25,000 nucleotides of DNA from Cristatella mucedo (taxonomy: Eukaryota; Bryozoa; Phylactolaemata; Cristatellidae). Below are positions 10,064-20,159 of the stretch, piece by piece (within the stretch, counting starts at the first letter, position 1; each line of letters begins with the position of its first letter). Under the pieces are notes generated by a model, which saw only the letters and a program-made list of their open reading frames with translations, did not search any database and was not told the DNA's origin. The stretch spans positions 2,460,001 through 2,485,000 of the forward strand of contig WPIO01000038.1 of assembly GCA_009760855.2 (NCBI GenBank), read 5' to 3'. The position numbers were made by a program, and so were the translations under genes.

Positions 10064-10735
10064 TGATATCATATGACCCTTGCTTATTAGGAGAACTCGG
10101 AGGTAGTAGAAAAAAGAAGCTGGAAGCAAACTCGTGATGATGACCCTGGGCTTTGCTTACGTGCCTTCATCTATGAAAAGGTGGTACAACAACGGACACA
10201 TCCTGACTTTTTAACTAGGCCACCACCTGTCTGAACAGACATTCAAGAGGCAGATGTGGGAATAGCTAACAAAGGGATACCCATGTGCAGCGAACCTGTT
10301 GTGAACCAGGATACTACAGACTGTCTAATCATTGAACGATTGAGTCAAGCCTAGTCAAGACTTAAAAATCCAGTTGCTTTCCCCGAAAGCCAGCCAGTGT
10401 AAGGAACACTCACCCCTGATCAGGGTGGTGGGTTTACAGCTACAGCTGCAGCCTGGTCAGTCTATTCGAAGAAGAGGTGGCACCGATAAGCCAATCAGAC
10501 AGCCCCCCAGCCTTTGCCGTGCTAGTCGATTTGCAGCAGCCAGCAAAGTCTTTAACCTTTAACCTTTAGTCTTTTACCATCCCAAGCCTGAGCCCAAGGG
10601 GCAGCTCAGACTGCAAGCTAAACGTTACAGGCATATTGTGTAAGCCGATGTGGAAAGCCCACGCGGCAGCCTATTGGGTGATGGAACTGTAAGCTCCCTC
10701 CTGCCAGTACAATCACACAAATCTTAGCTTGCAGA
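10064..10735. other. No recognisable gene; small heptamer repeat
   Basis: Contains a short TTTAACC tandem (about 2.5 units, 10550-10569) and nothing else recognisable. Confidence 0.4.
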
Positions 10736-10793
10736 GAGTGAAAGAGAGATGGAGACAGATTGAGAGGGAGAGAGAGAGGGAGAAAGGGAGATG
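10736..10793. repeat. Impure GA-rich tract
   Basis: A GA-rich stretch with many interruptions, probably an old or young microsatellite. Confidence 0.7.
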
Positions 10794-11394
10794 AGACAGG
10801 CCCAGTCATCACAAGCATGCTAAACGTTGATCTGACGTACTGCCGACCCACCGAGAGGCTGTGCTGAGCCGGCCTGCTACTGCTGACGTGCTGCCAATAG
10901 GTGGCAGGAGGGAAACCGAAGAGAGCAAATGTAAAAATGCCAATGGTCTGCTGATTTAGCAACCTCATTTATATAGCAGCAGAAAAGCCTCAGCCATCCG
11001 CTATCATCCAGCTTGCATGGGGCCAAATAAAGAATTGTTTTGCTAGCTCCGAGTGTTTGCTGCAGCAGTCACATCAAACGAAAAGCTTTTACTAGTGAGC
11101 TGAGGACCCTTGGTGTCCATTGTCCAAGCTCAGCCGGGCCGTGACTGTGAAAGCCCCCATGGCCGCCATTGATCTCTTGATCTCGCCGACCGACGATGAA
11201 CCGACAACGATCAGATGCCTCGGCAGCCGACCTTCTTGAGCAGACTGGACGTCCAACCGCATTCCAAGCCATGGCACCCGAGCCACGTCGTTCCCCTCGA
11301 CGTGTAAAGTATTAGTCAAGCAGGTTGTACACCAGTGCGTGTAACACACAACCCACCGAATGACAAGGGGAGCACTGGGGACACTAGTCATGAA
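10794..11394. other. No recognisable element
   Basis: Open minus frames at 11069-11391 have no recognisable family motif and are not accepted as genes. Confidence 0.4.
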
Positions 11395-11991
11395 TCACTT
11401 TGAGTGGTCTCTCTTTCACGACACACAAGCCCTGTGCAGAGTGTTTCACCAATTGCAAGTGCCTGATTGCATAGGCCGATAGACCTGCAAGCAGTGAATT
11501 AAAGAAGTTGAGTCAGTATGTCCCAAACGTATGGACTAACTTCGATGTAGTATACTCCCATTTCAGCAGGCCCACACTTTTGCAAGGTTACACAGATGAA
11601 AGTAGGCTGACTAGACTGAAGAGCTGATGTGAAAAGAGCCACTCATCTAGTGAAAGATTACTTGGAGCAGGACACCTAGATCTCGTGCAGATTCTACTAC
11701 AGATAATCTTGCACAGCCCATCTTGATCGTTAAGCCTTCCAATTTTAGAGTCAGACTAGGCTTGTTTATAAATAGTAAGCTGGTTGTATCCTCATTCAAT
11801 TTGAGAGTTTGCTGCCATCCATGCACGGATGTCAGCAATACATGCAGCAGGGGAGTTGACAGTTCGTCGAGCTTGGACGTGTCAAAGCATAGGGACAGTG
11901 GCATATTAGTGAAAGCTTAGATTGTGCTGGGAGATCACATTAGCAAGAGAGGAGAGAGAGAGGAGAGAGAGAGAAAAGAGAGAGGAGAGAG

Positions 11992-12033
<42 letters not shown>

Positions 12034-12189
12034 GAGAGAGAGGAGAGAGAGAGAGAGAGAGAGAGAGAAAAGAGATGGAGAGAGAGAGAGAGAGAAAGAG
12101 ATGAAGAGAAAGAGATGAAGAGAGAGGAGAGAGAGAGAGAGAGAGAAAGAGATGGAGAGAGAGAGAGAGGAGAGAAAGAGGAGAGGGAG

Positions 12190-12277
<88 letters not shown>

Positions 12278-12445
12278 GGGAGGAGAGAGAGAGAGTATAC
12301 ACGGTATAAAAATAAAACGAAGACCAGGTCCTGACCCCTGGGATACCCCCAAAGTTAGTGGTTCCTCGCATGATAGTCGCGTGCTGACATCAATGCTCTG
12401 GAATCTCGAGACTGGCCAGATTTCTGCAACATTCTTTGATGGCAA
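11395..12445 (-). pseudogene. Family A LINE RT copy split by a GA/CT array
   Basis: On the minus strand, from 12445 downward, it reads SIDVSTRLSCEEPLTL and motif B GVSQGSGPG, then FIFIP. About 350 bp of CT repeat follows (11946-12295). The RT sequence resumes with LANVISQHNLSFH, which matches HLAVVIARYNLGFHF just before YADD in the copy at 8580-8640. The YADD segment itself is deleted, since a stop and a frame change follow FH. Then come LNEDTTSLLFINKPS, LEGLTIKMGCARLSVVESAR and DLGVLL. The DNA match continues with the copy at 1390-1620 down to about 11400. The copy is inactive. Confidence 0.8.
11946..12295. repeat. (GA)n microsatellite, 350 bp, inside a LINE
   Basis: A purine array of GA units broken by short AAAAGAGATGG and AAAGAGATGAA motifs that recur several times between 12065 and 12170, showing internal duplications. 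The array lies inside the RT coding region between motif B and motif C. One minus frame stays open through it, giving a run of Ser-Leu repeats. Confidence 0.97.
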
Positions 12446-13190
12446 TGCTAAACAAGAAGGTGGGGGATCAAGTCACACCTTCTGACTCATGCACGTGTGC
12501 ACACACACAAGCACACACATAAATGAGCACACATATATACAGTAGGGTGGTCCCAGTCGGCCCGAGCTTGAACAGGGGGGGGGACATAGTACCAAGGATA
12601 CGTAAAAGATGATAGCAGTTCGGCTTAAAATTGCATCACTGAGTACCTATGGCATTTCTTTTGTTTTCCTAGTCAGGCGGAGTACTGACCACACCCACTA
12701 GAAACAATCAGAGGTATGGTTTGTTTATTCAGACCTCAAATTCGCAGGCTCAGCTGACTCAGCCATATAGTATATTAATAATGAACAGCCACCCATACAC
12801 AATACAATACTAGTGGTTGCAACATTTTTTTGCTACACAAGCAGGTTCCAGGATCTTGCTTCCGGCAGGCATGGAATACTCTTGCTATACCTTACTGTCT
12901 CTCTTGCATTCTGGTTAGCTAAACAATGAAGGCTTACTCAGAAGTACCACCTCTCAGAAGGACATCCTACCTTTAGCTCATGACGGAGTTTCTATTTTGA
13001 TACTGATCACTATTCGATACTGAGTATATCAACAAGCGCTCAAGCAATTGGAATGGTTAGTAAGCCAACCTTGTGGAGGCCAGATATGTGCAGCCACTTG
13101 TGTGAGTCTGACAAAATATAACGCATGAGACGAAGCTTTAAAAACATGCATGCGAGCGGATCTTTATAAACTGTATATCTAACACTTAGA
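12446..13190. other. No recognisable gene; CA patch and poly-G run
   Basis: An impure CA stretch lies at 12498-12540 and a run of nine G at 12575-12583. Nothing else is recognisable. Confidence 0.4.
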
Positions 13191-14829
13191 GAGAAGCAAG
13201 TGTCACACACACACGGTCCAATACGAACGTATGTTTCGTGGCCGTTTCAAAGATTGAAGCTGCCATTAATAAGAGAAGTGCTTTTTAACACGAGAGAGAG
13301 CATTAAAAAGTTGTCTCTTCTCCAGAATATACCAGAACCCGAACCAGAGATTATATGTTTTGTGCGAAAGATTTCTAAGCCAAGGTCTGAGCGCACAAAA
13401 TTGAGGAAGTGTCACACACTCTTACCAGTAGCACGAGCATGGAAAAAACAGTGAGCCCTGCGAGGATATTGGAACCTTTTGTTCCACTGTGCAAGGGCCA
13501 AGAGGCTTTGCAAAGCCGCTCGAGGAGGACCGTCACTCTTTGCTAGCATAGGGGAGAAGGGCAAACAAGGAAACTGGACTACATCACAACCTGGCTCAGC
13601 ATGAAGAGTGGAGTAAAATGAGAGATGATGCAGCCAGAGGTGGGGGGGGAGATTAACCAATGCGAGAGGGGGGCTGCTGATCACAGCATCGGTGCGTTTG
13701 GCTCTCTTCTCAGGTTTCTTCAGAATCAGAATGTACATCATCAAAAATGCGGGACTAATGGTTGATTTGTAATTACAATTTTACTTCTTGACACAAGCCA
13801 GCATGTAACAGGCAGCTGGTGGTCTCGCAGTAGAAGTGATCCTATATGGCATCGTGCGATGCCCCTATTGCAAGTGCATACCCCTTCCCCACCAGGGTAG
13901 GTTCACGAGAGGTCAGGGTCGGTCTCCCTTTGGAGCTTGTTCAAGATGTTCAGAGGAGCCTACTTGGGTAGCTAAGCCAGCCCACTATCAGCTCTCTGCT
14001 AACGGTTGTGCAGTCGGTGTTTAATCAATTATCGCCCTGCTTACAGTGCTCACAGCCGGCTGTGCTCTGCAATAAGTCACGGCTTCCGGTGGTGAGCTTG
14101 CCTGACGAAGCTTGTCTGCCAGCTCTCCGGACGTTTGTGTTCTTTTTTGCAGATGAGAGGCTTGCACTATGAGTATAAATATTGATTCGGGTGCGTAGCA
14201 TGCTGGCAGAGTCACGTACTTACTGACGAGAACCACTCACTATCTGGCCAATAGCTCAATCGAAGCCCAAGCAGCTGGCTAGGCAGAGCAAGAGGCAGAG
14301 CCCTCGGCCCAGCTAGCTGGCTACTGGTGCAGTCTATACTCTAATTCCAGCTGACGGTTCTGCTCTAACGGCTGGCAGAGAGGGGAGAGGTGTCCAGATG
14401 ATGTCCCGTTGAGGTAGAGAACGATGATGGTCGCTGCAATGGCAGCACTAAGATGCAACCAAACTCTCAGTTTTCCAGCAATGTAATTATATGACGATTA
14501 AAGACCACAAAGGCAAAACGGTAGACGAATTTGTGCAAGCCTGTTGTAAACGTTGCCTCCGGTTGACTGATCGCCGAGGCACGATCGCAACACACTTCCT
14601 TGTGATCCCACATGGCAGCGAATGCACCATGCGAACCAGCCAAACCAACAGCCGAACCGAAGCCGAACCGAGCCGAACCAACAGTACAAGTAAAAATGCA
14701 GGGTACTAATTACCTTCACCAGCTACATTGACATTGCATCCTTCAGGTCTTAGCTGAGATGCATCTATTCTAGTATCAACTTGCTCTTCGCCCGAGTGGA
14801 CGTCTGTCTGGTTGGTGGTCCCATGTGCT
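13191..14829. other. No recognisable element
   Basis: Several short open frames (for example 13200-13454 and 14491-14709, plus) show no family motif. A short tandem of GCCGAACC-type units lies at 14649-14683. No recognisable repeat or RNA gene was seen in the rest. Confidence 0.4.
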
Positions 14830-15055
14830 TTGTGTGCTCAACCCCAAGCTCAATTGCTCCCCCCATGCTCGATTCAGGGCATGCCACAAGCCACAGGCCC
14901 CATTAATCGGTGGCCACAAGTATCTTCATGTTTGCTTTAGCATGCTGGCCTAAGCATGATACTTGCTTTTGCAAGCTCGGTCCAGTGCATGTCATTAGCC
15001 CTTAGTTATTATGCCTCTTGCTGTAAGTTGTAAAGTGGGTGGATAGTTCTCCTAA
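14830..15055 (+). mobile_element. Family A 3' UTR copy, interrupted by family B
   Basis: This plus-strand segment matches the minus-strand copy at 17388-17715 over several blocks: CGATTCAG, then CGGTGGCCACAAGTATCTTC versus CGGTGGCCACGAGTGTCTTC, GCTTTAGC-TGCTGG, then CATGTCATT and GGTTATT/AGTTATT. It reaches the AGTTCTC element of the tail at 15045-15051, where the family B insert begins. The remaining tail, GGCGATATACAAG, CACGCTATAATTTTT, is found at 16109-16150 beyond the insert. No coding sequence. Confidence 0.75.
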
Positions 15056-16097
15056 TGTAATGTAATTTAATGTAATGTATCTCCGTCAGTAACTCCACAA
15101 AGTCATAAAGACCATGTGGGTGTTACGCAGGAGAGTTTTGTATAGCGCACTCACAGCCTAAGCGGCTTTCGGTACACATTCGGTAGCCAACAGACTTCGT
15201 CTCACGCAACAAAGAGAAAGTGGGAAGCATAGCAGAGTCAGGAGAGCAGTTGAGGTAGTGAGTAGCATAGAAGTAGCAGTTCAGGACTGCTGAAAAAGAT
15301 GTGCCATAGTCGGCAGTTGGAGAGTAGTTGTCGTTGCGTAAGAATTGTGGAAGCAATTTCCACAGTCTAGGACCTGCAGAGCTAAAGCTTCTGTCGCCAA
15401 CTGTCTTTAAGCAGAGGAATGGGACAGCTAATTTATTGTCCACACAGGACCTGAGGGCACGAACAGGCTGAAACTGATGCAGCAGTTCAGCTAGGTATGA
15501 AGGAGCTAAGCCGTGGCGGGCCTTGTGGGTCAGCGTAAGAATTTTGCTCTGTATCCTTTGCTCAACCGGCAACCATCATAGCTCTTTCAGCAGAGGTGAC
15601 ACGTGCTCAAACCGCTGGGACTTGAAGACCAGCCTTGCAGCCATATTCATAGTCAGCTGTAGTGGCATAATAGCTTTCTTTGGCAGCCCAGCCAAAAGGG
15701 AATTACAATAATCAAGCCGAGACAGAACTAAAGAGCTAGTTAAATTTTTTACAAGCCACTGTGGGAGACAGCTTCTAATCTTGGATAGGGGTCGGATGTG
15801 ATGGCTAGCTGTAGAGGCAGTCTTCTGAATGAAGCTTTTGAAATTGAGGCAGCTGTCAAATACGACACCTAGATTACGAGCACGTGGTGAAGGTCGCACA
15901 GTAGCATCACCTATTAGAACAGCAAAGCCTTTTAATCCAGCCACACGCTTAGGGTGTCCTATGAGCAGCAGTTCGGTTTTATCGTCATTTAAATTCAGGA
16001 AGTTTTCCGACATCCAGGATCGAATATCGGCAAGGCAAGCATTCAGTTTCTTAGTTGCTGCAGCAGATTCCGACGGTTTAAATGACAAATACAACCG
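15056..16097 (-). mobile_element. Family B LINE, 5'-truncated, with 11-bp target duplication
   Basis: The insert is bounded by an exact direct repeat AGTTCTCCTAA at 15045-15055 and 16098-16108, the expected target-site duplication. The 3' end (low coordinates) is a pentamer-type tail of TAATG/TACAT units. The 5' truncation falls inside the RT just after the YADD box, so the first readable residues are LYLSFKPSES. The flanking DNA on both sides belongs to one family A tail. The copy is young compared with the family A fragments, with a single stop in its readable frame. Confidence 0.88.
15123..16097 (-). pseudogene. Family B RT C-terminal half, one internal stop
   Basis: The minus frame reads LYLSFKPSESAAATKKLNAC, LADIRSWMSENFLNLNDDKT, ELLLIGHPKRV, then RARNLGVVFDSCLNF, VLSRLDYCNSLLAGLP, MAARLVFKSQRFEHVSPLLK, EL-stop-WLPVEQRIQSKIL, then KARHGLAPSYLAELL. 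It ends NSPA with a TAA at 15123-15125. The TGA at 15576-15578 takes the place of the His usual in the HWLPV motif and is the only break in about 325 codons. The catalytic palm lies upstream of the truncation, so no activity is possible. The protein is distinct from family A in sequence but has the same CR1/L2 architecture. Confidence 0.9.
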
Positions 16098-16108
16098 AGT
16101 TCTCCTAA

Positions 16109-16150
16109 GGCGATATACAAGCAGCACGCTATAATTTTTACCAATATTTT
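16109..16150 (+). mobile_element. Family A tail remainder distal to the B insert
   Basis: Joining this segment to the AGTTCTCCTAA at 15045-15055 restores the layout of the tail in the SINE at 24930-24965, where AGTTCTCTTAGGACGCTATA is followed by an AT-rich end. Only the order and position of the pieces are claimed, as the bases have diverged. Confidence 0.6.
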
Positions 16151-16237
16151 GATTGCTAATTCCAGAATTACTGGAGTTCGCTGAACAGACAAAAAACCCA
16201 ACTAATACACCTTCGTCTATATACAGATTGTGCTTGC

Positions 16238-16405
16238 TTTCAGCTACGAGCATAGTGCCTATAGCAGCTATTCGGCACAGTTACGTCGTCGTTTGCCACA
16301 GAGCCAGTTCACTTCCCTCTCATCCTGCTATGGGCACTATGCACATAGTGCCCATATGCCGAAATGTGCTGGCTCTATGAACAAACGACGGCATGTTAGC
16401 TGAAA
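16238..16405. repeat. Compound foldback (MITE-like) element, 168 bp
   Basis: The ends are TTTCAGCTA (16238-16246) and its complement TAGCTGAAA (16397-16405). Inside, a CGTCGTTTG-AGAGCCAG block (16283-16306) is inverted as CTGGCTCT-CAAACGACG (16369-16390). GCATAGTGCCTATAGCAG (16249-16266) is inverted at 16325-16342 with one mismatch. A perfect hairpin of 13-bp arms, TATGGGCACTATG with a CA spacer, sits at 16329-16356. No target-site duplication or coding sequence is clear. It looks like a non-autonomous foldback element or a rearranged one. Confidence 0.6.
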
Positions 16406-16967
16406 AACCAGCCGGTACAAGCCATGTTACATATTGCACAATTTCCGGGTAGTAACTCCCAACTTTGAATTCCCTTTCTTCATCTACACAATTGTGTAAA
16501 CAGAACATGTCTTTATAGCTGACTTCATGCTCAGTTTTAGCATTGGCTGGATCATGGAATACCTACACAGTGCTGCCTACGTTGCTCTGCAGCAATAACT
16601 TAGTGCACACTCGTGCATACATACACGCACGCACACACGCACACACATGCACACACAAACATACGAAGAGCATTGCTAGGCCAAGCTCTTGGTGAGCGCT
16701 TTCGGCTCTCCTACATGAATCGCCCGATGGTCTGTGCAGGACCATGAAGCAGCAGCAGCAGCTACCAGGAAGGAGGGTGACTAAGCTTAGGTCAAGCCCA
16801 AGCAGGCTCTGCAGGCCAGCAGAAAAGAAGGGGCCAAAGAGGGGGCGTACGCACCGGAAACAGTGAGCTCGGCAGAACAGCAAAGCCACGTGAAGACGCT
16901 CGAGTTGCTGCCAATGCTGCAGATATAGAGCAGTGCTACTGACCGAAAGTTCTGGCTGCTTTGGTCA
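16406..16967. other. No gene; short impure CA stretch
   Basis: An impure CA/CG-rich patch lies at 16616-16662. No other recognisable element. Confidence 0.4.
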
Positions 16968-16995
16968 GCTGGTCATCGCCTAGGCGATGACCAGC
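16968..16995. repeat. Perfect 28-bp palindrome
   Basis: The 14-base arm GCTGGTCATCGCCT is followed directly by its exact complement, with no spacer. It could extrude as a cruciform or bind a dimeric protein, but it has no known assignment. Confidence 0.9.
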
Positions 16996-17387
16996 ACAGA
17001 CCTAGCTATCTGTCCAGCACTAAGAGATACCTTTGCGGTAAGGGCACTAAGAGACACCATAGGAGACAGCTTTTACTAGCATTGCTTACTGCAACAATGG
17101 CTGCTCAGCACTTGTTCCAACACAAAAACCTGGAGGTACGAGCAGCAAGAGTAAACTGCAGAAGCAGATGCAAAAACTGTCAAGTCGGACCAAGTTGAGG
17201 ACAGCAGGGTGCCACCTGCAGGTGGCGCCCTTGTACCAAGGCAGGCAGTTAGCTGGTGCCAGTGCTGGTACCGAGGCCTGCTAGTCCTTCGGGGGAGGGG
17301 CCTCACCTCTACCCCTTGCCTCCCATGGTGCCGTGAAGGCAGGCAGCAAGCACACATGCATTTTCAGCACTAGGAGCAGCAGGATCC
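16996..17387. other. No recognisable element
   Basis: A short direct repeat of CACTAAGAGAYACC occurs at about 17018 and 17045. Otherwise nothing is recognised. Confidence 0.4.
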
Positions 17388-17715
17388 GATAATAATAATG
17401 ATAATGCATTTAATATAGCACTCTCAGAGAGAACTCAATCTCTTTCTAGGGCTCTAGGCTCTTTACATTGGCTGATCACGAGAACATGGTTGTAGTGCAT
17501 TCGTGTAACTCACTGTAAGAGAAGCAATAACCAAAGGCAATGACATGTACAGTGCCGATGCTTAGGTGAGCATGCCGAAGCATCGACACAGGCATCGTGC
17601 ATGCCTATAGACCAGCACGCTAAAGCACAAAAGAAGACACTCGTGGCCACCGGTTAGTAGGACCTCTGGCTAGTAGCGTACGCTGAATCGTGCACATGTG
17701 AGCATGCAAAGCTGG
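17388..17715 (-). mobile_element. Family A 3' UTR and tail copy
   Basis: On the minus strand this is the longest tail copy. It starts near a CGATTCAGCG block (about 17680), continues with CCGGTGGCCACGAGTGTC, CTTTAGCGTGCTGGTC, CATGTCATTGCCTTTGG, CCTAGAAAGAGATTGAG, TTCTCTCTGAGAGTGCTATA, and ends with TTATCATTATTATTATC. It matches 14830-15055 and 411-590 and shares the tail of the LINE at 9811-9870. No coding sequence; 5'-truncated. Confidence 0.75.
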
Positions 17716-19290
17716 CCGGAATATAAAAAAAAGAAGAAGAAGAGAAGTTTACTGGTTCGCAGGAAAGGCCTGTCGCTAGTCTACAGGGCAGTGCCGTGGG
17801 CAGTTGCTCGTTCCCAGTGACTTTGGAAAGGGTCGATTTCGTGCGGTACTAGACGGGTTGGATGCAAGCACGGAGCACGAGGCCTCGAGGCTTTGTTGGG
17901 GCAGAGGGACCAGAAAACGATAAGAACCAACTGCAGCGACTGACCAAACGAATGAACCAGCAGTTCCTTTATCTAGCGCTCACGACCCAGCTGGCAGCCG
18001 TCTTGTTGATTTCCAAGCATAAATTCACACCACCTGCTAACGAGAATGCTGACAATTTAGGCCTTACAGATGCAACTAAAAGCAATTCCCTTTGAACTGC
18101 CAGAGCATATTAACATTCAATAAAACAGCAAATCGGTAGCCATTGAAAAAGTACCGGTAAGGACAAAGGCAGCTGCAGTTTTAGAAGAAGGCTGGGGTAG
18201 GGAAGGAGGCACAAGGGCCGACAAGGCTCAGAGCAGTGGCAGCTACTGGCTTAACACATGGGTGAAGCTGCCTGACGCCTCCGACATCGACGACGATGAC
18301 ACGCAAAAGGATGCACTCGCTCAACCATCAGCCACCTAGCCTTGCGGTTAGATTGATTGGCACACACCTGCATGCATGCACATGTTTCATGGGGATTACG
18401 AAAGTCACCGGCAACAAAAGACAGCAGCAGGTGCTAACGAATGCACAGGCAATCTCGCTGCTCTTATAGGCGAATAGCTGAAGATCGGCAGCATTGAAAA
18501 GACAATTAGCTGCAACTCACAGAGATCAAATGAAAATGGCCAGAGAAAACAGCTCAAACTCCATACAAGCAGAACCACTGCAAGAACATGAGCGTGCAGA
18601 TGCAGCAAGCCCTCCTTAAACTGCGACCGCTAGGCAATAGGTAATAGGCAAGATAGAGGAGCTGCTTGCTAGCCACTGACAGCAGCTACCAACGGCAGAT
18701 GGCACAGTGAATGTGTCCAACACAGCCTGTCTGAGAGCAATTGTAGAATGGGGGGGGACTGGGGAAATCCAACCACTCGGAATAACTATGCATCCGACAT
18801 ATCGGCTTAATTTCTTGTACAAAGAGGAAGCAGCCAGTGCTGACACGTCCGGGGGGCTGTTGCTGCTGCTTGGCAGACTAAGAAAGCCCGAAAGTGAACG
18901 TGATTGGTGGCCGAGGTATTTCCTCTAACCTAATCTCGAGCCTCTGCACAGTAGAAGCTGCATCAAAACTATGGCTCCTTAAGGCAGTGTTGCAGAAACG
19001 AACTTTAGTGCCAGTGTCCACATCGAGGAGGAGAAGCAGCAGACATGGATATGGCCGTTGCCGAATGGAGGGTCGCATGCTCTACCCAAAGCTATAGAGC
19101 AGATTCGACTCACCCGGGCGCCGTATGACTTGGTGCAAAGCCACGAGGCTTGCGGCATTGGCCTAAATGGTGGGTTTACACGAATAAAAGCTTCTTTTTT
19201 AAGTAGTTGCCTGAAGAGAAGGAAGAGGAAGCCGATGAAGCATTGGCGTTCCCTTACCACCAGTCACTCCCAAGATTAGCATGCATAGCT
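17716..19290. other. No recognisable element
   Basis: The stretch has a short AAGAAGAAG patch near 17730-17745. The open frames at 17862-18095 (+), 18616-18846 (-) and 18878-19260 (both strands) show no recognisable motif. No repeat copies matching the families in this window were found. Confidence 0.4.
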
Positions 19291-19365
19291 TATGGCTGGG
19301 GATCCTGATCCAAATCTACTCACAAGGAGCAGAGTGCAGAGAGTGAGCGTGGGAGAGGAGAGAGA

Positions 19366-19760
<395 letters not shown>

Positions 19761-19974
19761 ACAGACAGACAGAAGAGGGGAAGAGAAAAAGGTTAGTACA
19801 GGATGTACACACTTTCTTCCGAGTATGACAAGCAGCATTGCCTTCTTTCGGAGCCCACCGACCTGTGCTTCCACGAAAGTGGAGAGGCACCGAAGCAGAT
19901 GCCACTCCCAACTGTTCAGTCTCAGCAAAGCATTTACTGCCACTGACTGCCGGTGGCCGAAGTATCCCTCTCTA

Positions 19975-20153
19975 CCTCTAACCCCACAACCACCACCCTC
20001 ATCCTGCCTCACCTGCCCCCTGCTCCGAAGGCTAGCAACAAGCCAGCACCCTCGGTCAGGCCGAAGCTCACCCACCACCTCCTTGCCAAAGTGGACTTCC
20101 TTGCCGGGGGGGGGGACAGCCAAGTGAACTGGATGGGGAGGTCCAACCTGCAG
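19975..20153 (+). CDS. Possible internal exon ending at a strong donor (weak)
   Basis: The plus frame is open from about 19953 and reads PKASNKPAPSVRPKLTHHLL, AKVDFLAGGGDSQVNWMGRS, NLQ. It stops at a textbook donor CAG/GTGAGC at 20153/20154. A pyrimidine-rich stretch precedes it (19968-20025), but the first AG after this, GAAG at 20029-20032, is not a good acceptor. The frame crosses a run of ten G (20106-20115), where a sequencing slip could matter. The minus strand is also open here and has an acceptor-like CACCTGCAG at the same spot. I do not recognise the protein. Confidence 0.18.
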
Positions 20154-20159
20154 GTGAGC

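Noticed and set aside
13200-13454. 84-codon plus frame
   Set aside because: No motif, no splice signals of note, and ordinary length for a chance frame.
14491-14709. 72-codon plus frame with a Cys-rich start
   Set aside because: No zinc-finger spacing or known family, and the end is made of GCCGAACC tandem sequence.
16098-16140. Apparent degenerate YADD box (VYRLRRTRLYL) at the start of the family B frame
   Set aside because: The target-site duplication shows that the element ends at 16097. The residues before LYLSFKP are translated family A tail, not RT.
17098-17140. ATG in a good start context (AACAATGG) followed after 13 codons by a GTACGA donor-like site
   Set aside because: No promoter, downstream exon or family support. 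Such combinations are common by chance.
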